Shown piece by piece: positions 54,030 to 64,000 of a stretch of 64,000 bases of DNA (position 1 is the first letter of the stretch; every line of letters starts with the position of its first letter). Location: positions 62,001 to 126,000 of the forward strand of contig CAMPDV010000302.1 of NCBI GenBank assembly GCA_946699065.1, written 5' to 3'. The DNA is from Loxodes magnus (taxonomy: Eukaryota; Ciliophora; Karyorelictea; Loxodida; Loxodidae). The position numbers and the translations under genes were made by a program. The notes beneath the pieces are model-generated. The model was not told where the DNA came from, did no database searches, and was given only the letters and a program-made list of their open reading frames with translations.

Positions 54030-56170
54030 TTTTAAATGCTAAAATAAGTAATAAATATGCAAGATAGTCCTAGTATCAAATTATTAAGAGTATTAAAGCA
54101 GTATAATAGATTTATCAGAAGTTTTATTTTAAGATGATGAAAATTAAGAGATTAAAGAAAAATTAAAAGAAACTTCTAGTAGAAATAAATGTTGAAGCGT
54201 TAATTAAATTTATAATCTATCTAATAAAATGGATAATATTTAATATTATCTTGCAAATGTTATAGATAGAACTTTGAAAAAAAATAAAGATTAAATATCT
54301 TAGAAATTTAAGCAAAATTAAAAAACTATTCAAACTACAAAACTTATTAAATTAGCTAATAAGTATAATAATTCTAAAAGAATAGATCTTTATTAGAAAA
54401 ATCTAATTTAACTTATAAATGAACTAAAGAGCAAAAATAAAACAGTTAAGAAAGAATCGTTCAAAATATTTATGATTAAACTAATAAAATAAAAATTAAT
54501 CAATTAATCAAAGAGCAAATTGCAAAGTTTACTGTAGCTTGATTTACTAATAGATGCTACATTACAAAAATAGATTACCTAGAAAAATTAAATTATAGAA
54601 AAATTAGTCTGAAGTTATTAAAACAAGAGTACTTTGGCGGGATATGAGAAAAGTGTAACATCTGTAGCAATATCAAGTGAAACAAAATCGAATAGTATCA
54701 AGCGAGATTTTACAACTGAATAATGTAAGAAAACTTTAGCAGGACATACTAATTATTATTATCTGTAGCAATATCAAGTGACTAGAAATTAATTGAATCA
54801 GGAATTTGAGATAATACAATAAAGTACAAAGCATGTTAACTGGCTAGTTAAATATTACTTTGATGGGATATACGGATATACTGGTGTAATATGAATTGTA
54901 CAATATCAAGTGATAATAAGTTAATAGTTTCAGTAAGTTCTGATTGTACTATAAAAATATGAGATTTTATAAAAGGATAATTATATAGTAATTTGATGGG
55001 AAATATGGATTTTATAAAAACAGTATCAATTTCACGAGATAAAGGATAAATAAAAGGATAAAATTAAGTTTATAGTTTTAGAAAAGAGCTCCAGGGTTCA
55101 CTTGTTTTTGTTCCTGCTCTTTCCTGAACTAAAGGACTGCGTAGGACTACATTAGTCCGCCATCCTTGACTCTCCCTCATCCACTAATTATCGTTATAGT
55201 TTCTTCTTCCATTTTTATAAAACTCGTTGTTTCTTGAGTTGTAGAATTTCTTTCTGTATACTTGTCCTGTTCTTGTTGGTCATATTCTGAAAAGTTAGTC
55301 TAATATTTATTACTTGTTAATTTTTTCAATTTCTTGTTTCTTCCAGCATTTTTTCCAGCAATGATTTTTCTAGTATAAATAGCACCGAATCTTTTTGCGA
55401 TAATAATTGATCTTATTTATTTCTTATTATTAGAATTCCAATTCGATTTCCATTGGGATATTTGATTATTAATCTTATTAATCTTATAATTTTTAAATTA
55501 TTACTTGTTATTATTCTTGTTTTTCTTAAAGTTGCTTTATTTGATATTCAATCTAAGAAAAATGAAATTGGAACATTCGAGGGACTTCGTTAAATTATTT
55601 ATCAATTTATTCCAATTTAATTACTATTTACGATTAGATTTTATTTAATGATTCATCTACGGATGGGAATTATAGGTTTAATTATTCCATTAATTTTTCT
55701 AGTAAGTTTTCTAAATTTTCTATTTTTTATCTTTGCTTTTTCAAGTCATATTGGATATTTGATATCCTTTGCTGAACTGATTATGCAAAGGATTCCTTAG
55801 ATTATTAATCTTTATCTTATTAAGGCTATTCTTCAATTAAATTAGGTTATTCTTATTTTTTCAAGTATTCGTTAATAGAGGTCTATTATTTCTTAGGTGC
55901 CATTTTTATCTTATAAATATAATAAATGAATAGAATATTGAAATTTAGATAAGGTAATTAAAATATTAGATATGGTAACAGAAAATGTAAGTTAAATTTG
56001 GCGGAACATACAAATTAAATAAGATCTGTTACAATATCAAATGATTAAAAGTTAATAGTTTCTGGATGTGATGATAAAACAATAAAAATATGTGATATAG
56101 AATCTAAATAACTGTAGAATTCTTTGATAAGTCATACAAGTTATGTAGGAGCTATAACTTTAAAGCAAGC
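54030..56170 (+). pseudogene. Decayed WD40 gene interrupted by a LINE fragment
   Basis: A helical N-terminal part (DNIQYYLANVIDRTLKKNKD, NNSKRIDLYQKNLIQLI) leads into WD40-type repeats related to those of the kinase genes: SVAISS, SDQKLIESGIWDNTIKY, SSDNKLIVSVSSDCTIKIWD. After the insertion at about 55080-55925 come RSVTISNDQKLIVSGCDDKT and IKICDIESKQLQNSL. The repeats lie in at least three different frames, and invariant positions are altered, so it is a broken host gene. No kinase domain is seen upstream. The GH and WD positions and the phrase SNDxKxIVSG place it in the same WD40 subfamily as copies 1 and 2. Confidence 0.7.
55080..55903 (-). mobile_element. LINE ORF1, antisense insertion in the WD40 gene
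   Basis: Minus-strand frame from ATG 55903, about 270 codons. Start MAPKKQQTSINEYLKK, long coiled coil (DLKKQRQKIENLENLLEKLM, QIEYQIKQLQEKQEQQQ), then a knuckle-like CYLYQKNHCWKKC (about 55344-55388) that deviates from CX2CX4HX4C. A basic Asn/Arg-rich tail ends near QGWRTNVVLRSPL. The high G+C of the last 100 bp contrasts with the host DNA. Non-LTR ORF1 family; no ORF2 follows. Confidence 0.6.
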
Positions 56171-57480
56171 AAATAAAAAATAAATTACCTTTTTTATAAT
56201 ATAATTTAAGATATTATAATTTAATTATTTATAATGATATTTATAAAAATAGATAAATAGTTTCCAAATTAAAATGATACAATAAATAATACTCTAAGTT
56301 AGTTATATAAATAGATGTTAAGCAGATTTAATAATAATTACACAAGATAATAAGTAAATTAATTATCTTTTCATGAAATCAATTAGTACTAGAAAGTTAT
56401 AATGAAGCATCTACAAATAAATCCTGGATCTTTTTACTTAGTAAATTTATTAAATTTCCTTGGAAAAATTGTTCTAATATATTTTTTAATGTACTGCTCT
56501 AAGTTAATTTCTTTGTGCTACTTGAAATCTTTTATTCACTTTAGTTTTTTATCGTCTTAAATATACTAGAATAAACAGATAGTTAATATTAAGTCTGAGA
56601 GATATTAAAAGTATTAGTTATTCAAGTAGATAAGAAAATAACTTTAATGAATATTCTTGCAATTTTATTTAATTGATAGACAACTACTTATTAACTCATC
56701 CCAAAAATATGAAAATAATAAATTTAAAAGAATGAATAAAATTATAAAAAAGAATAATATCTAAAGAAATTAAACTACTACCAAACCATTAGCCCGAATT
56801 TCATATGATTTATAAATATGACTAGAATTATATCTAAATATAAAATATTTTCCAAAATGGAATAATTTATCAAATTTAATCTTGTCAATAGTAAGAAAAT
56901 CTTTATATTTCCAATTATTTCCTTAAATATATTATACATTGTTCGTTCCACTCATCTAGAATGCCTTATATATAGCAAATGTTTTTCACAACTATCAGCT
57001 TTATTATTCTATCCCATTTATCTTTTTATATTTAAAGATATTATTAAAAGTATTAAATTTGTTAATTTTTAGACATTAAAATCATTTATCTAAGATAAAA
57101 ATTAGAAATGAAAAGAAGAAAATTCTATATAGAAGGCTTATAAAATTTTAAAGTTAAAGCTTTTATTTATAATTTAAAGGTTTGAATTAAATAATAATTG
57201 TTAGTCAGTGAAAATAGAGAAATAGCTATAAATATGATTTAATTTAAGATAAAAATGATTCACTATATTTAAAAGATAACTTCAATGCTATGGTATTATT
57301 CTACTTATAATACATTTTAGTTATTGAAGAAAATATTATTCTAAGTACTTTTAATAGTTTTTGTTGATTCTTAAATTTAGAAAGTAAATTCTAATCGTTT
57401 AATAAAAATAATTATGCCTTTATTGTTTTTAGCTAGGCTAAATGTATTACCAAAATATAGAAATATCTAATTAAATTTAT
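56171..57480. other. AT-rich interval
   Basis: Nothing supported. Confidence 0.4.
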
Positions 57481-58045
57481 AATTTATGAAATTTAAAAAA
57501 ATTATTAAGATATTCATTTTTAAATGGATTCTGGCTTCTAGTCGACCGAGTAGGTAATCTGGTGCAGTAATATTTGCATTGCAAGTACTCTTGACATAGA
57601 AGCCACCACAAACAAGTAAGGATGGGCCCATTGTGTGATAAACCTTACTTTTTTGAGGGTTTTCTCTATCGATACGAGAGGTCAACTAAAGGAAACCGAA
57701 ATCCAGATCTCAGAATTATCCTGATTTTGCATGTTGCTATTCTGATCAGGAAATAGAAAACAACAAAGACATGACTGAGATCAAAATAATTACTACTTAG
57801 AAGAATTAACCTAATTGAATCATTTGACACTAAATTTGGAATGTTCTCTAACCCCTTCTAATTCCAGCCTTTGGAAAATTTACAAGAATTTGAAGAGTAA
57901 AAGCAATCAATTCGATTATAAAAGCAGAAAGAAGAAGACGAGAAGCAAAGAGACCAGATGAAGCTAGAAACATTTCTATCCTATTATTAATAATTAAATT
58001 TTGTTTCCTTACTTTTTCGTGGTGAGCCAAGCAACGGTGGTAACA
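57481..58045 (+). other. Unrecognised coding-like island of higher G+C
   Basis: Base composition is visibly less AT-biased than the surroundings. One plus-strand frame stays natural throughout: VDRVGNLVQQYLHCKYSWHR, MGPLCDKPYFFEGFLYRYER, a hydrophobic patch LRIILILHVAILI, FDTKFGMFSNPF, then a charged helix (LENLQEFEEQKQSIRLQKQK). The opposite strand also holds a 72-codon frame without TAA/TAG (57467-57685). No family is recognised. It may be a further mobile-element ORF (coil plus Cys/His patch) or an exon of a host gene. Confidence 0.35.
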
Positions 58046-58236
58046 CGCTAATTTAATTAATTAATTTATTTATTTAACTAATTAACTTTTAAAGAATAAT
58101 AAACCATTTCAAAATTGTTAACTTAATTCATGATTTAAAAGAAATTAGATACCTTTAAGATAAACTGTCAATTTCTTATGTTTCCCTGATCACTTTTAAG
58201 AAGGTAATAAATTTAAAATTGATAAATAAATAAATT

Positions 58237-58310
58237 ATCAGATACTGATAAACCTTGCTCAATACTGGTATAATTATTCAGTACTGATAAAAATGTTCAA
58301 TACTGATATA
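58237..58310. repeat. Short degenerate CAGTACTGATA repeats
   Basis: Four imperfect copies of (T)CAATACTGATA/CAGTACTGATA spaced by AT-rich linkers, directly upstream of the duplicated hairpin repeat. Confidence 0.6.
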
Positions 58311-58342
58311 ATTTTAGAATACTCGTAATCTTTAATACTTGC

Positions 58343-58610
58343 TGAAGGTCCAAGGACATGGCAGGATTGTGTCTCATTGCATCACCAAAGCAGAGGACGA
58401 CATGTGTCAATTATAGGTACTTAAATTCCCCACCTCTGATGAAGCTCGCAATATTATTTCTTTTTCGTTCCAGTATTAAAAATAAACGAAACCAAGTCAA
58501 GCCAACGTCGAAGGTCTAAGGATCTTATGTCTCGAGGTCAAACCAAAGCAGAGGAAGACATAAGTCGATTATGGGTACTTAACTTCCCCAACCTCTGATG
58601 AAGATGACCT
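58343..58610. repeat. Duplicated hairpin-forming repeat
   Basis: Two diverged copies (about 58343-58450 and 58507-58610) of a unit starting GAAGGTC.AAGGA and containing ACCAAAGCAGAGGA, GACAT, GGTACTTAA, TTCCCC, ACCTCTGATGAAG. In both copies CAGAGG can pair with CCTCTG across about 40 nt, giving a conserved stem despite sequence differences in the loop. G+C-rich for this genome. Could be a structured non-coding RNA, a SINE-like element or part of a LINE 5' region. Confidence 0.6.
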
Positions 58611-58639
58611 TGCTGTTCACCTTCGAATAACTATGGCGG

Positions 58640-59664
58640 TTTTAAAAATATAAAAATGTTCTTAATTTTATTTGGATAAAATATTGATATTTCAAAATAA
58701 ACTAAAATAAATAATAGTTGTATAACTAATAGCTACTTTAATTGATTTTTCATATCATAGTTTTTATTCTAATTAAGTAGTTAAATAGCACTTAATGAAT
58801 ATTTTTCATTATATAATATATTTAATAAATCAAATGTTCTATAAAATTGTTCATTAAACTAATTAGCCTTTTAAACTTTAATCTAATTATATATCAAGAT
58901 AATTCTTTATGACTAAAACTATATAAACAAGCATTTTTCAAAGAATCAAATTTCTAAAATAGACAAATTAATCAAAAATTTTCATTCTAAATTACTAAAA
59001 AAGCGTATTGAAATGTTTGAACTACAAGATGAGTTTTTAGAAGAGTTTCTAGAAGGAAAAAAGACGATATTCATCAAGACAATAAATAAAAATATATAAT
59101 AGAGAAAGAACAAGAAGAAGCTTGATTAACATTTACAATTTTTATCTTTCAACATATTTGTAATATTTATAATCTAAGCTATATTTATTGCAAATATGTC
59201 TCAATATTCTTAAATATTGAAACTATTATATTTTAATTAATTATATATCAAGAAATACTAAAATATTAAATGAAAATGTTTCTAATCTCATTGTTTAAAG
59301 ATTGAATTTAAATTTAAAATTATAGTTATAATTAATTTTAAACTTAGAATCATTAAAAACAATATTATTTTACATTCATTCTACTATTATTTATTAAGCT
59401 ATTCCTCTAGAAATTTAAACTTTTGTATTCAAATTTTTTTAAATTAAAACTAGAGAAAGTTAAATAGAGGAGCATTAAAATTTAAGTTCATTAAAAATTT
59501 ATTTGCTTTATTAAGCTTTATTTGCTTTTATATCTTTAAGATTTAAAGCTTTTTACTTATTTAGTTATTTGCTTATCTGAAAAAGTATTTTTGCTATCTT
59601 GACTACAATTTAAATAATATTTAAAATAGGTAAAATGAATGAGCAGACTTGGATAATTTCATTT
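58640..59664. other. AT-rich interval
   Basis: Nothing supported. Confidence 0.4.
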
Positions 59665-60610
59665 TAATAATAATAATAATAATAAAATTAAGTTTGGCAA
59701 TCTTGGAGGAATTTCACCTCTTCACGCCGATTGCTGGATTGCTCCGGTATTTAATAAAAATGTTTAAAAATTTGATCTCCTCTCTCTCACTTGGTCATTC
59801 TGTCTTCGATTTCATCTTCCATTCTTTTCTGATTTCTTTCTGTATATCTTGCCAAGATTCATTCATATAAAGTCTTTCTCTAATTCTTCTCTACTACAGT
59901 TGATGTTTTTTCCTTTGTTACGCTTGTAATTTTCTTTGCTTTGTTCAGTGTTAATTCTTGAAACTTAGGAATTTCTTGCATCTTCTTCATAATTGTTCTC
60001 CCGAAATACAATAATAACATTTTTTATGAATTCTTTTAGGTTTTCTTGTGTCTTCTTTCCCATTCACCATTAGATCACTTCTTTACTCATTTTACTCTAT
60101 TTTTTGTTGCAATTTCTCTTCTATTTTTTCAAGTCTATTGTCCAGTTCTGTCTGTTTCTTAAGCTAATTTGGGATTAGCTACTCTGATTTTGTGATATGT
60201 TACAAAAAGCGCTTAGTTCTCTTTTCAAGGACATGAGTCTTGATTCTATTCCTTCTACTAGGTTAAACTGTTGCATTAGCTTCTCATTGTGCTTCTTTAG
60301 CTTCTTGATCTCTTCCTGGAGATTTAGTATCACTTTGACGAGGTATTCCATGCTCATCAGGCCAGAAGGCTTAAATTCTGATACCTCCTAATGCAAAACA
60401 GACTTAATCTGCTTTCTGGGCTTCTTCAGAGACGTTGGGGTGATTGCATGGGTGATTTTCTTAGATCACTTCTGTTCTTCTTGGATTTATGTTCCAGATT
60501 ATTAAGAAAAAGGTTAGGATTAAGTAAAAGAAGACAGGCTGACAGCGCTTCTGGTTTCCTCTACTTCTTAAAGGTGATGTAGAAACCTTATTTGAAGCCT
60601 TCTCTTTTTT
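59665..60610 (-). mobile_element. LINE ORF1-only copy with (TTA)n tail
   Basis: Minus-strand frame from about 60610. Basic/Ser-rich N-terminus (ITPTSLKKPRKQIKSVLHQE), coiled coil MSMEYLVKVILNLQEEIKKL and EGIESRLMSLKREL. After a frame change comes the knuckle CYYCISGEQLWRRC (59978-60019), with Gln at the His site, and a tail RERLYMNESWQDIQKEIRKE. A (TTA)n run at 59665-59686 lies about 20-100 bp past the coding part on the 3' side. The coil matches the one at 60889-61770 (LIKVMLDFQKEVKKLKNYNK). No ORF2 lies between ORF1 and the tail. Confidence 0.65.
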
Positions 60611-60888
60611 TATGGATAATTTAATTTTAAATCTAAAAATTAATAAATAATGATTGATGAAATAATTTATGTTCTCTTCACTTTAATGAGTAAAGCTACT
60701 ATAAATAATTAATATGATATCTCACATTTAGTTTAGCCTAAAAATAAAAGGAATCTTGATTTTATTCTTCATTACTTACTTTTCTTCTTCCTTTTATTAT
60801 AAAATATTTTTATAATATGAAAAATAGAAAAAAATATTTATATACTTGTATTTCTTACTTACTACTATCTATTTTTTTATTGCTATAT
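60611..60888. other. AT-rich spacer between head-to-head LINE copies
   Basis: About 280 bp separating the 5' ends of two divergent LINE copies; no motif recognised. Confidence 0.4.
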
Positions 60889-61770
60889 ATGTCTCCATTC
60901 AACCAGGATTTTCGCGGCTTAAAAAGCCAGGAATTAATGATATTCTAGAGAGGCTAGGATCAGGAAAAGGGAATCAGAAAGGTCAACCATCAAATCGAAT
61001 CTTCCATTTCTGAAGAAAAGCCTAGTAAATAGTTAAAAGTATTGTGCGCTCGGAAGTATCCAGTCTAATCACAGAGTAGTAAATAAGCTATGATTAGCTG
61101 ATAAAAGTGATGCTGGATTTCCAGAAAGAGGTCAAAAAACTGAAGAATTATAATAAGAAACTGATGGAAAACTTGAAATTGCAGATAAAATAAAATCGAA
61201 ACTCATGACCTTAGAAAGAGATTTTAACGTATTTTTAGCATTTCACAAGACCAGAACAATAAAACATAACACTAACAATAGAAGTGAAAAAACTGGCTAG
61301 CAAAATAGACAAAATAGTAGAAAATTAGCAAAAATTGCATCGTTAAATGGGCCTACAAGAATAGGAAAATGACCCAATGATAATCGAAGAAGAAAATAGC
61401 TCAAGATTTAAACCTAAATGAGAAGTAAAAAGATGCTATTATTGTAACTCTCGAACTCATCTTTGGAAAAGATGCTATAAATTAAAAAAATTTAAATAAT
61501 AAGTTTGAAACTACTAGAAGAAGTTGGTAAAAAGAAAGAAAATACATCAAAAACTAAAACTAAAGAGAGAAGAGAAAGATTATATTGCAATAAATTCGGA
61601 AAAATATACAAGTTCAAAGACACCTATCATTATCTAGGAGAATGGATATCTCAGTGACAATATAAATGGCAAAATATTTTTAGTTAACAAAAAGAAAAAA
61701 CAGAGAATTTTTTTGAAAGAAAATAATTATAAAGCACATCCTCATTAGATTAAAAAATAAATAAGAGAAA
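60889..61770 (+). mobile_element. LINE ORF1 with CCHC zinc knuckle
   Basis: Starts ATG at 60889 (MSPFNQDFRGLKSQEL). After a frame change near 61090 it runs through coiled coil LIKVMLDFQKEVKKLKNYNK and VKKLASKIDKIVENQQKL into FKPKWEVKR and the exact knuckle CYYCNSRTHLWKRC (61434-61475). A lysine-rich tail follows. Nucleic-acid chaperone-type ORF1 of a non-LTR retrotransposon, immediately upstream of an ORF2 remnant on the same strand, so this is one element in natural order. Confidence 0.75.
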
Positions 61771-61969
61771 TAAAAAAGATGAGAAACGTTATTCTTTAAA
61801 ATTATGACTAAGTTCTCTACTTATTAAAATAGTCAAATTTTAAATTCAATAATTTTTGGTAATTCTAATTTATTTAAAACTATTGTAATTTTTTACCTTA
61901 ATTTAAAAAAATCAAGAAGAGACAAACAGCCCACTATATATAATTATAGAAGATAATTGATCTCTATTA

Positions 61970-63660
61970 GAGTGAAGGGAAAGGTTAAACAAGGATGCTT
62001 GCTACTCTTATTAATGTTGAGAAGACGTTTGATAGTATTGGGAGAAGAACACTTTTTCAACATCTTAGGAGAATAAAACTACATCTGGGATTGATACTGG
62101 CACTAGAGTCTTTCTATAGTAACCTGAATTCCTCTTTTCTAATCGATGGGTAAACAACTCGACGACTTCATTACAACAATGGAGTTATGCAAGGAAGTTT
62201 ACATGGTCCTGTACTCTCCCTTCTATATTATGATATAGCAGCCAGACATCTATAGGAAAGAAATACACATCTAGGTATCAATCTGCACAATATGACTTTG
62301 TATGCAGAGCGTGGGCAGATGACCTTATACTCCTTTCTTGTTCCACTTAAAGGATGTAATAATTTATGGATTAATGCAACAAAGTTTTTCAGTGAATTTT
62401 TCTGTAAATTAACACTAGTAAATGTGAAGCAATACAATTTGTTAAATAAAAGAAAAACTAAAAAAATCGAATTAAACTTGAAACTGGAAGGTTAACATAT
62501 CAAATAGAAGAATCAAGTAACATACCTTAGAGTCATAATACAAGAAAATGGTCTTTTGATCAATCACTGTAAATAGAGAATTTAAACATATTTAGAATCG
62601 GTAAAGAAAGGCATTTATACTCTCAGCCGATACAAGAATGTTACTCCCTGACACTTTAAAATTCTTTGTGGCATGTTTACACTGCCTAATGCTGAATACG
62701 GTGGAGAATTGGTTCTTTGAACTATAATGAGAGGCTCATAGTCTACGAAAGAGAAGATAAACAAAAGTATACGTATAGTTGCGAGGAAAGCTTTACAGTC
62801 GCCCATCTCTGTCTTTAATGAGTCCTGTTACGTATACTTTAACTGACTCCCTTTTGAGCATATTATGGCTAGTCACTTTTTCCGTTTCTACTTTAAAATA
62901 CGGAAAGAAGCTAGGACTTATCCGGAATCCGATATAGGAAGATTCTTTGAATGCAATTGAAACTAAAAATCTTTGTACTTTTAGTAAGTTAAAAGGATGT
63001 TTTAATATTACGGAGTTAACAATGACGACCAAACCATGATTTCTAATTAACTTTCTTTTGAGAATCTTATTGAAGAAAAAATAAGAAACAATATATTAAG
63101 AAGCAACTATACAATATAGAGACATGCCCACTGCACAGATATTTAGAGAGCAACTTTGAGGACTTTTGAAATTTCCTGAAATAAATTACACTAAACTAAA
63201 CAAAGAATATAAAAAAGAAGCATCTCAATCTTTAAATTACGAACTAATTCTTACAGTTTTCAATATGACTTTCATATGCGTCATTATCCTGTAAAAAATT
63301 ACCTCTGTAAATGTGGTGGAAAAGACACGTTTAGACATATCTTCGAATGTGTTCTACTATTAGGACATATTAGAAATATTACTGATAAATTTCATGGAAA
63401 AAACTTGGGGAAACTAGTAACTTACGATTAACTCTACATAAACTAGCAGTTCATTTCTCATAAGTAAATGGATGCAGATCTTCAGATAAAAATTTTCATA
63501 AGATCTACTAAAAAAAGAATTGAAATTGTAGAACAAAACACAGATAATTGATTGGAGCCTAAAGAAGAACAATAAGAAAGCACAAGAAACAACGGGGAAA
63601 AGCTGGAAGATGGAAAGAACGATGCTTGAACTTTTTGAACATAATTAAAATGAAGTATCT
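61970..63660 (+). mobile_element. LINE ORF2 reverse transcriptase remnant
   Basis: Begins inside the RT. Motif A-like NVEKTFDSIGRRTLFQHLRR, then LHLGLILALESFYSNL, motif B NGVMQGSLHGPVLSLL, motif C AWADDLILLSC (in another frame), motif D INTSKCEAIQF. Downstream comes AEYGGELVLW, the conserved FNESCYVYFNWLPFEHIM, and a C-terminal zinc motif CKCGGKDTFRHIFEC (about 63300-63355). The N-terminal endonuclease and RT fingers are missing between 61770 and 61970. Several frame changes are visible, so it is a dead copy, but it is the most complete RT of the family in the window. Confidence 0.85.
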
Positions 63661-63883
63661 GATTTATATCAGTAACTTCATTTCATTAACATTTTATTAA
63701 AGTGATTTCTTCTTCTTAAAAAAGAAATAGGAATAATCAAAAACTACATATAAAATTATCCTAATTAAATCAACTTAATTGTAAATTCCAAAATAGTAAA
63801 AGATTGCAGAAAAACCAAATTATCTTCTAAATAAATTTTGTAGCTAAAAAATAGAATTATCATTATTATCTTTATAATTTGAT
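63661..63883. other. Short AT-rich interval
   Basis: Between the LINE 3' end and the start of the last gene; no tail microsatellite as clear as in the other copies. Confidence 0.4.
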
Positions 63884-64000
63884 ATGGCATCGAAGAAGAA
63901 TGGTAAAAGATGATAAACTCCAAGTTATTATTTTTAGATATTTAACCTTTTGGACCGTTTCGAGAGGTGACATGCCTATTTATTATTCTAGAAAGATGAG
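63884..64000 (+). CDS. 5' end of an unidentified gene (partial)
   Basis: ATG at 63884 opens 39 codons to the window edge. They read MASKKNGKRWQTPSYYFQIF then NLLDRFERWHAYLLFQKDE, with two TGA as Trp and TAA/TAG as Gln. Composition is natural and less AT-biased than its upstream region. The family cannot be told from 39 residues. Confidence 0.45.

Noticed and set aside
62228-63032. Several standard-code minus- and plus-strand ORFs of 60-80 codons
   Set aside because: Shadows of the LINE ORF2 reverse transcriptase; they lack conserved motifs.

Overview
The window is strongly AT-rich eukaryotic DNA and reads as a ciliate genome that uses all three standard stop codons as sense codons. TAA and TAG sit at glutamine positions throughout clearly homologous genes. 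TGA sits at invariant tryptophans, for example the CW of a kinase C-lobe and the W of WD40 blades, yet the best gene models also end on TGA. A tRNA with anticodon UUA (16775-16846, minus) supplies the UAA-reading glutamine tRNA. Spliceosomal introns are extremely short (16-22 nt, GT...AG). TAR=Gln with TGA=Trp/stop and tiny introns fits a karyorelictean (Loxodes-like) nuclear code best. A Condylostoma-like heterotrich is the main alternative. Standard-code ORF finding is therefore nearly useless here, and most reading frames are open. Genes without homology were called from amino-acid composition and frame continuity and carry lower confidence.

Region 1 (1-16.9 kb) is a host gene neighbourhood. 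It holds a MAP-kinase-like gene with a degenerate catalytic loop (656-1761), a long hypothetical gene (about 2247-3944), a minus-strand helical protein (6386-7354) with a divergent neighbour (about 7465-8163), a glutamine-rich four-span membrane protein with two mini-introns (9168-10977, minus), two small uncertain genes, an intact copine (12528-14117, minus) and the tRNA.

Region 2 (18.7-53.4 kb) is a rearranged repeat block. An 8.1-8.7 kb unit carries a 26-bp minisatellite, a long AT-rich leader, a gene fusing a TKL-family protein kinase to a seven-repeat WD40 propeller, and a LINE ORF1 fragment on the opposite strand. One complete unit lies at 18728-27435 (+) and one at 44731-52851 (-). Each is joined head-to-tail to part of a further unit (27436-29802 and 52852-53424). 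The two kinase-WD40 genes have exactly the same 2088-bp span. The 15 kb between the arms contains a block bounded by a 170-bp inverted repeat (29803-39095) and several decayed LINE fragments.

Region 3 (53.4-64 kb) holds a decayed WD40 gene interrupted by an antisense LINE ORF1, a GC-richer island with a duplicated hairpin-forming repeat (58343-58610), two head-to-head LINE copies (59665-60610 minus, 60889-63660 plus) and the first 39 codons of a gene that runs off the right edge. The LINE family is recognisable by an ORF1 with coiled coil plus a CX2CX4HX4C zinc knuckle, an ORF2 reverse transcriptase with an ADD motif and a C-terminal CXC...HIFEC zinc motif, and (TTA)n tails.
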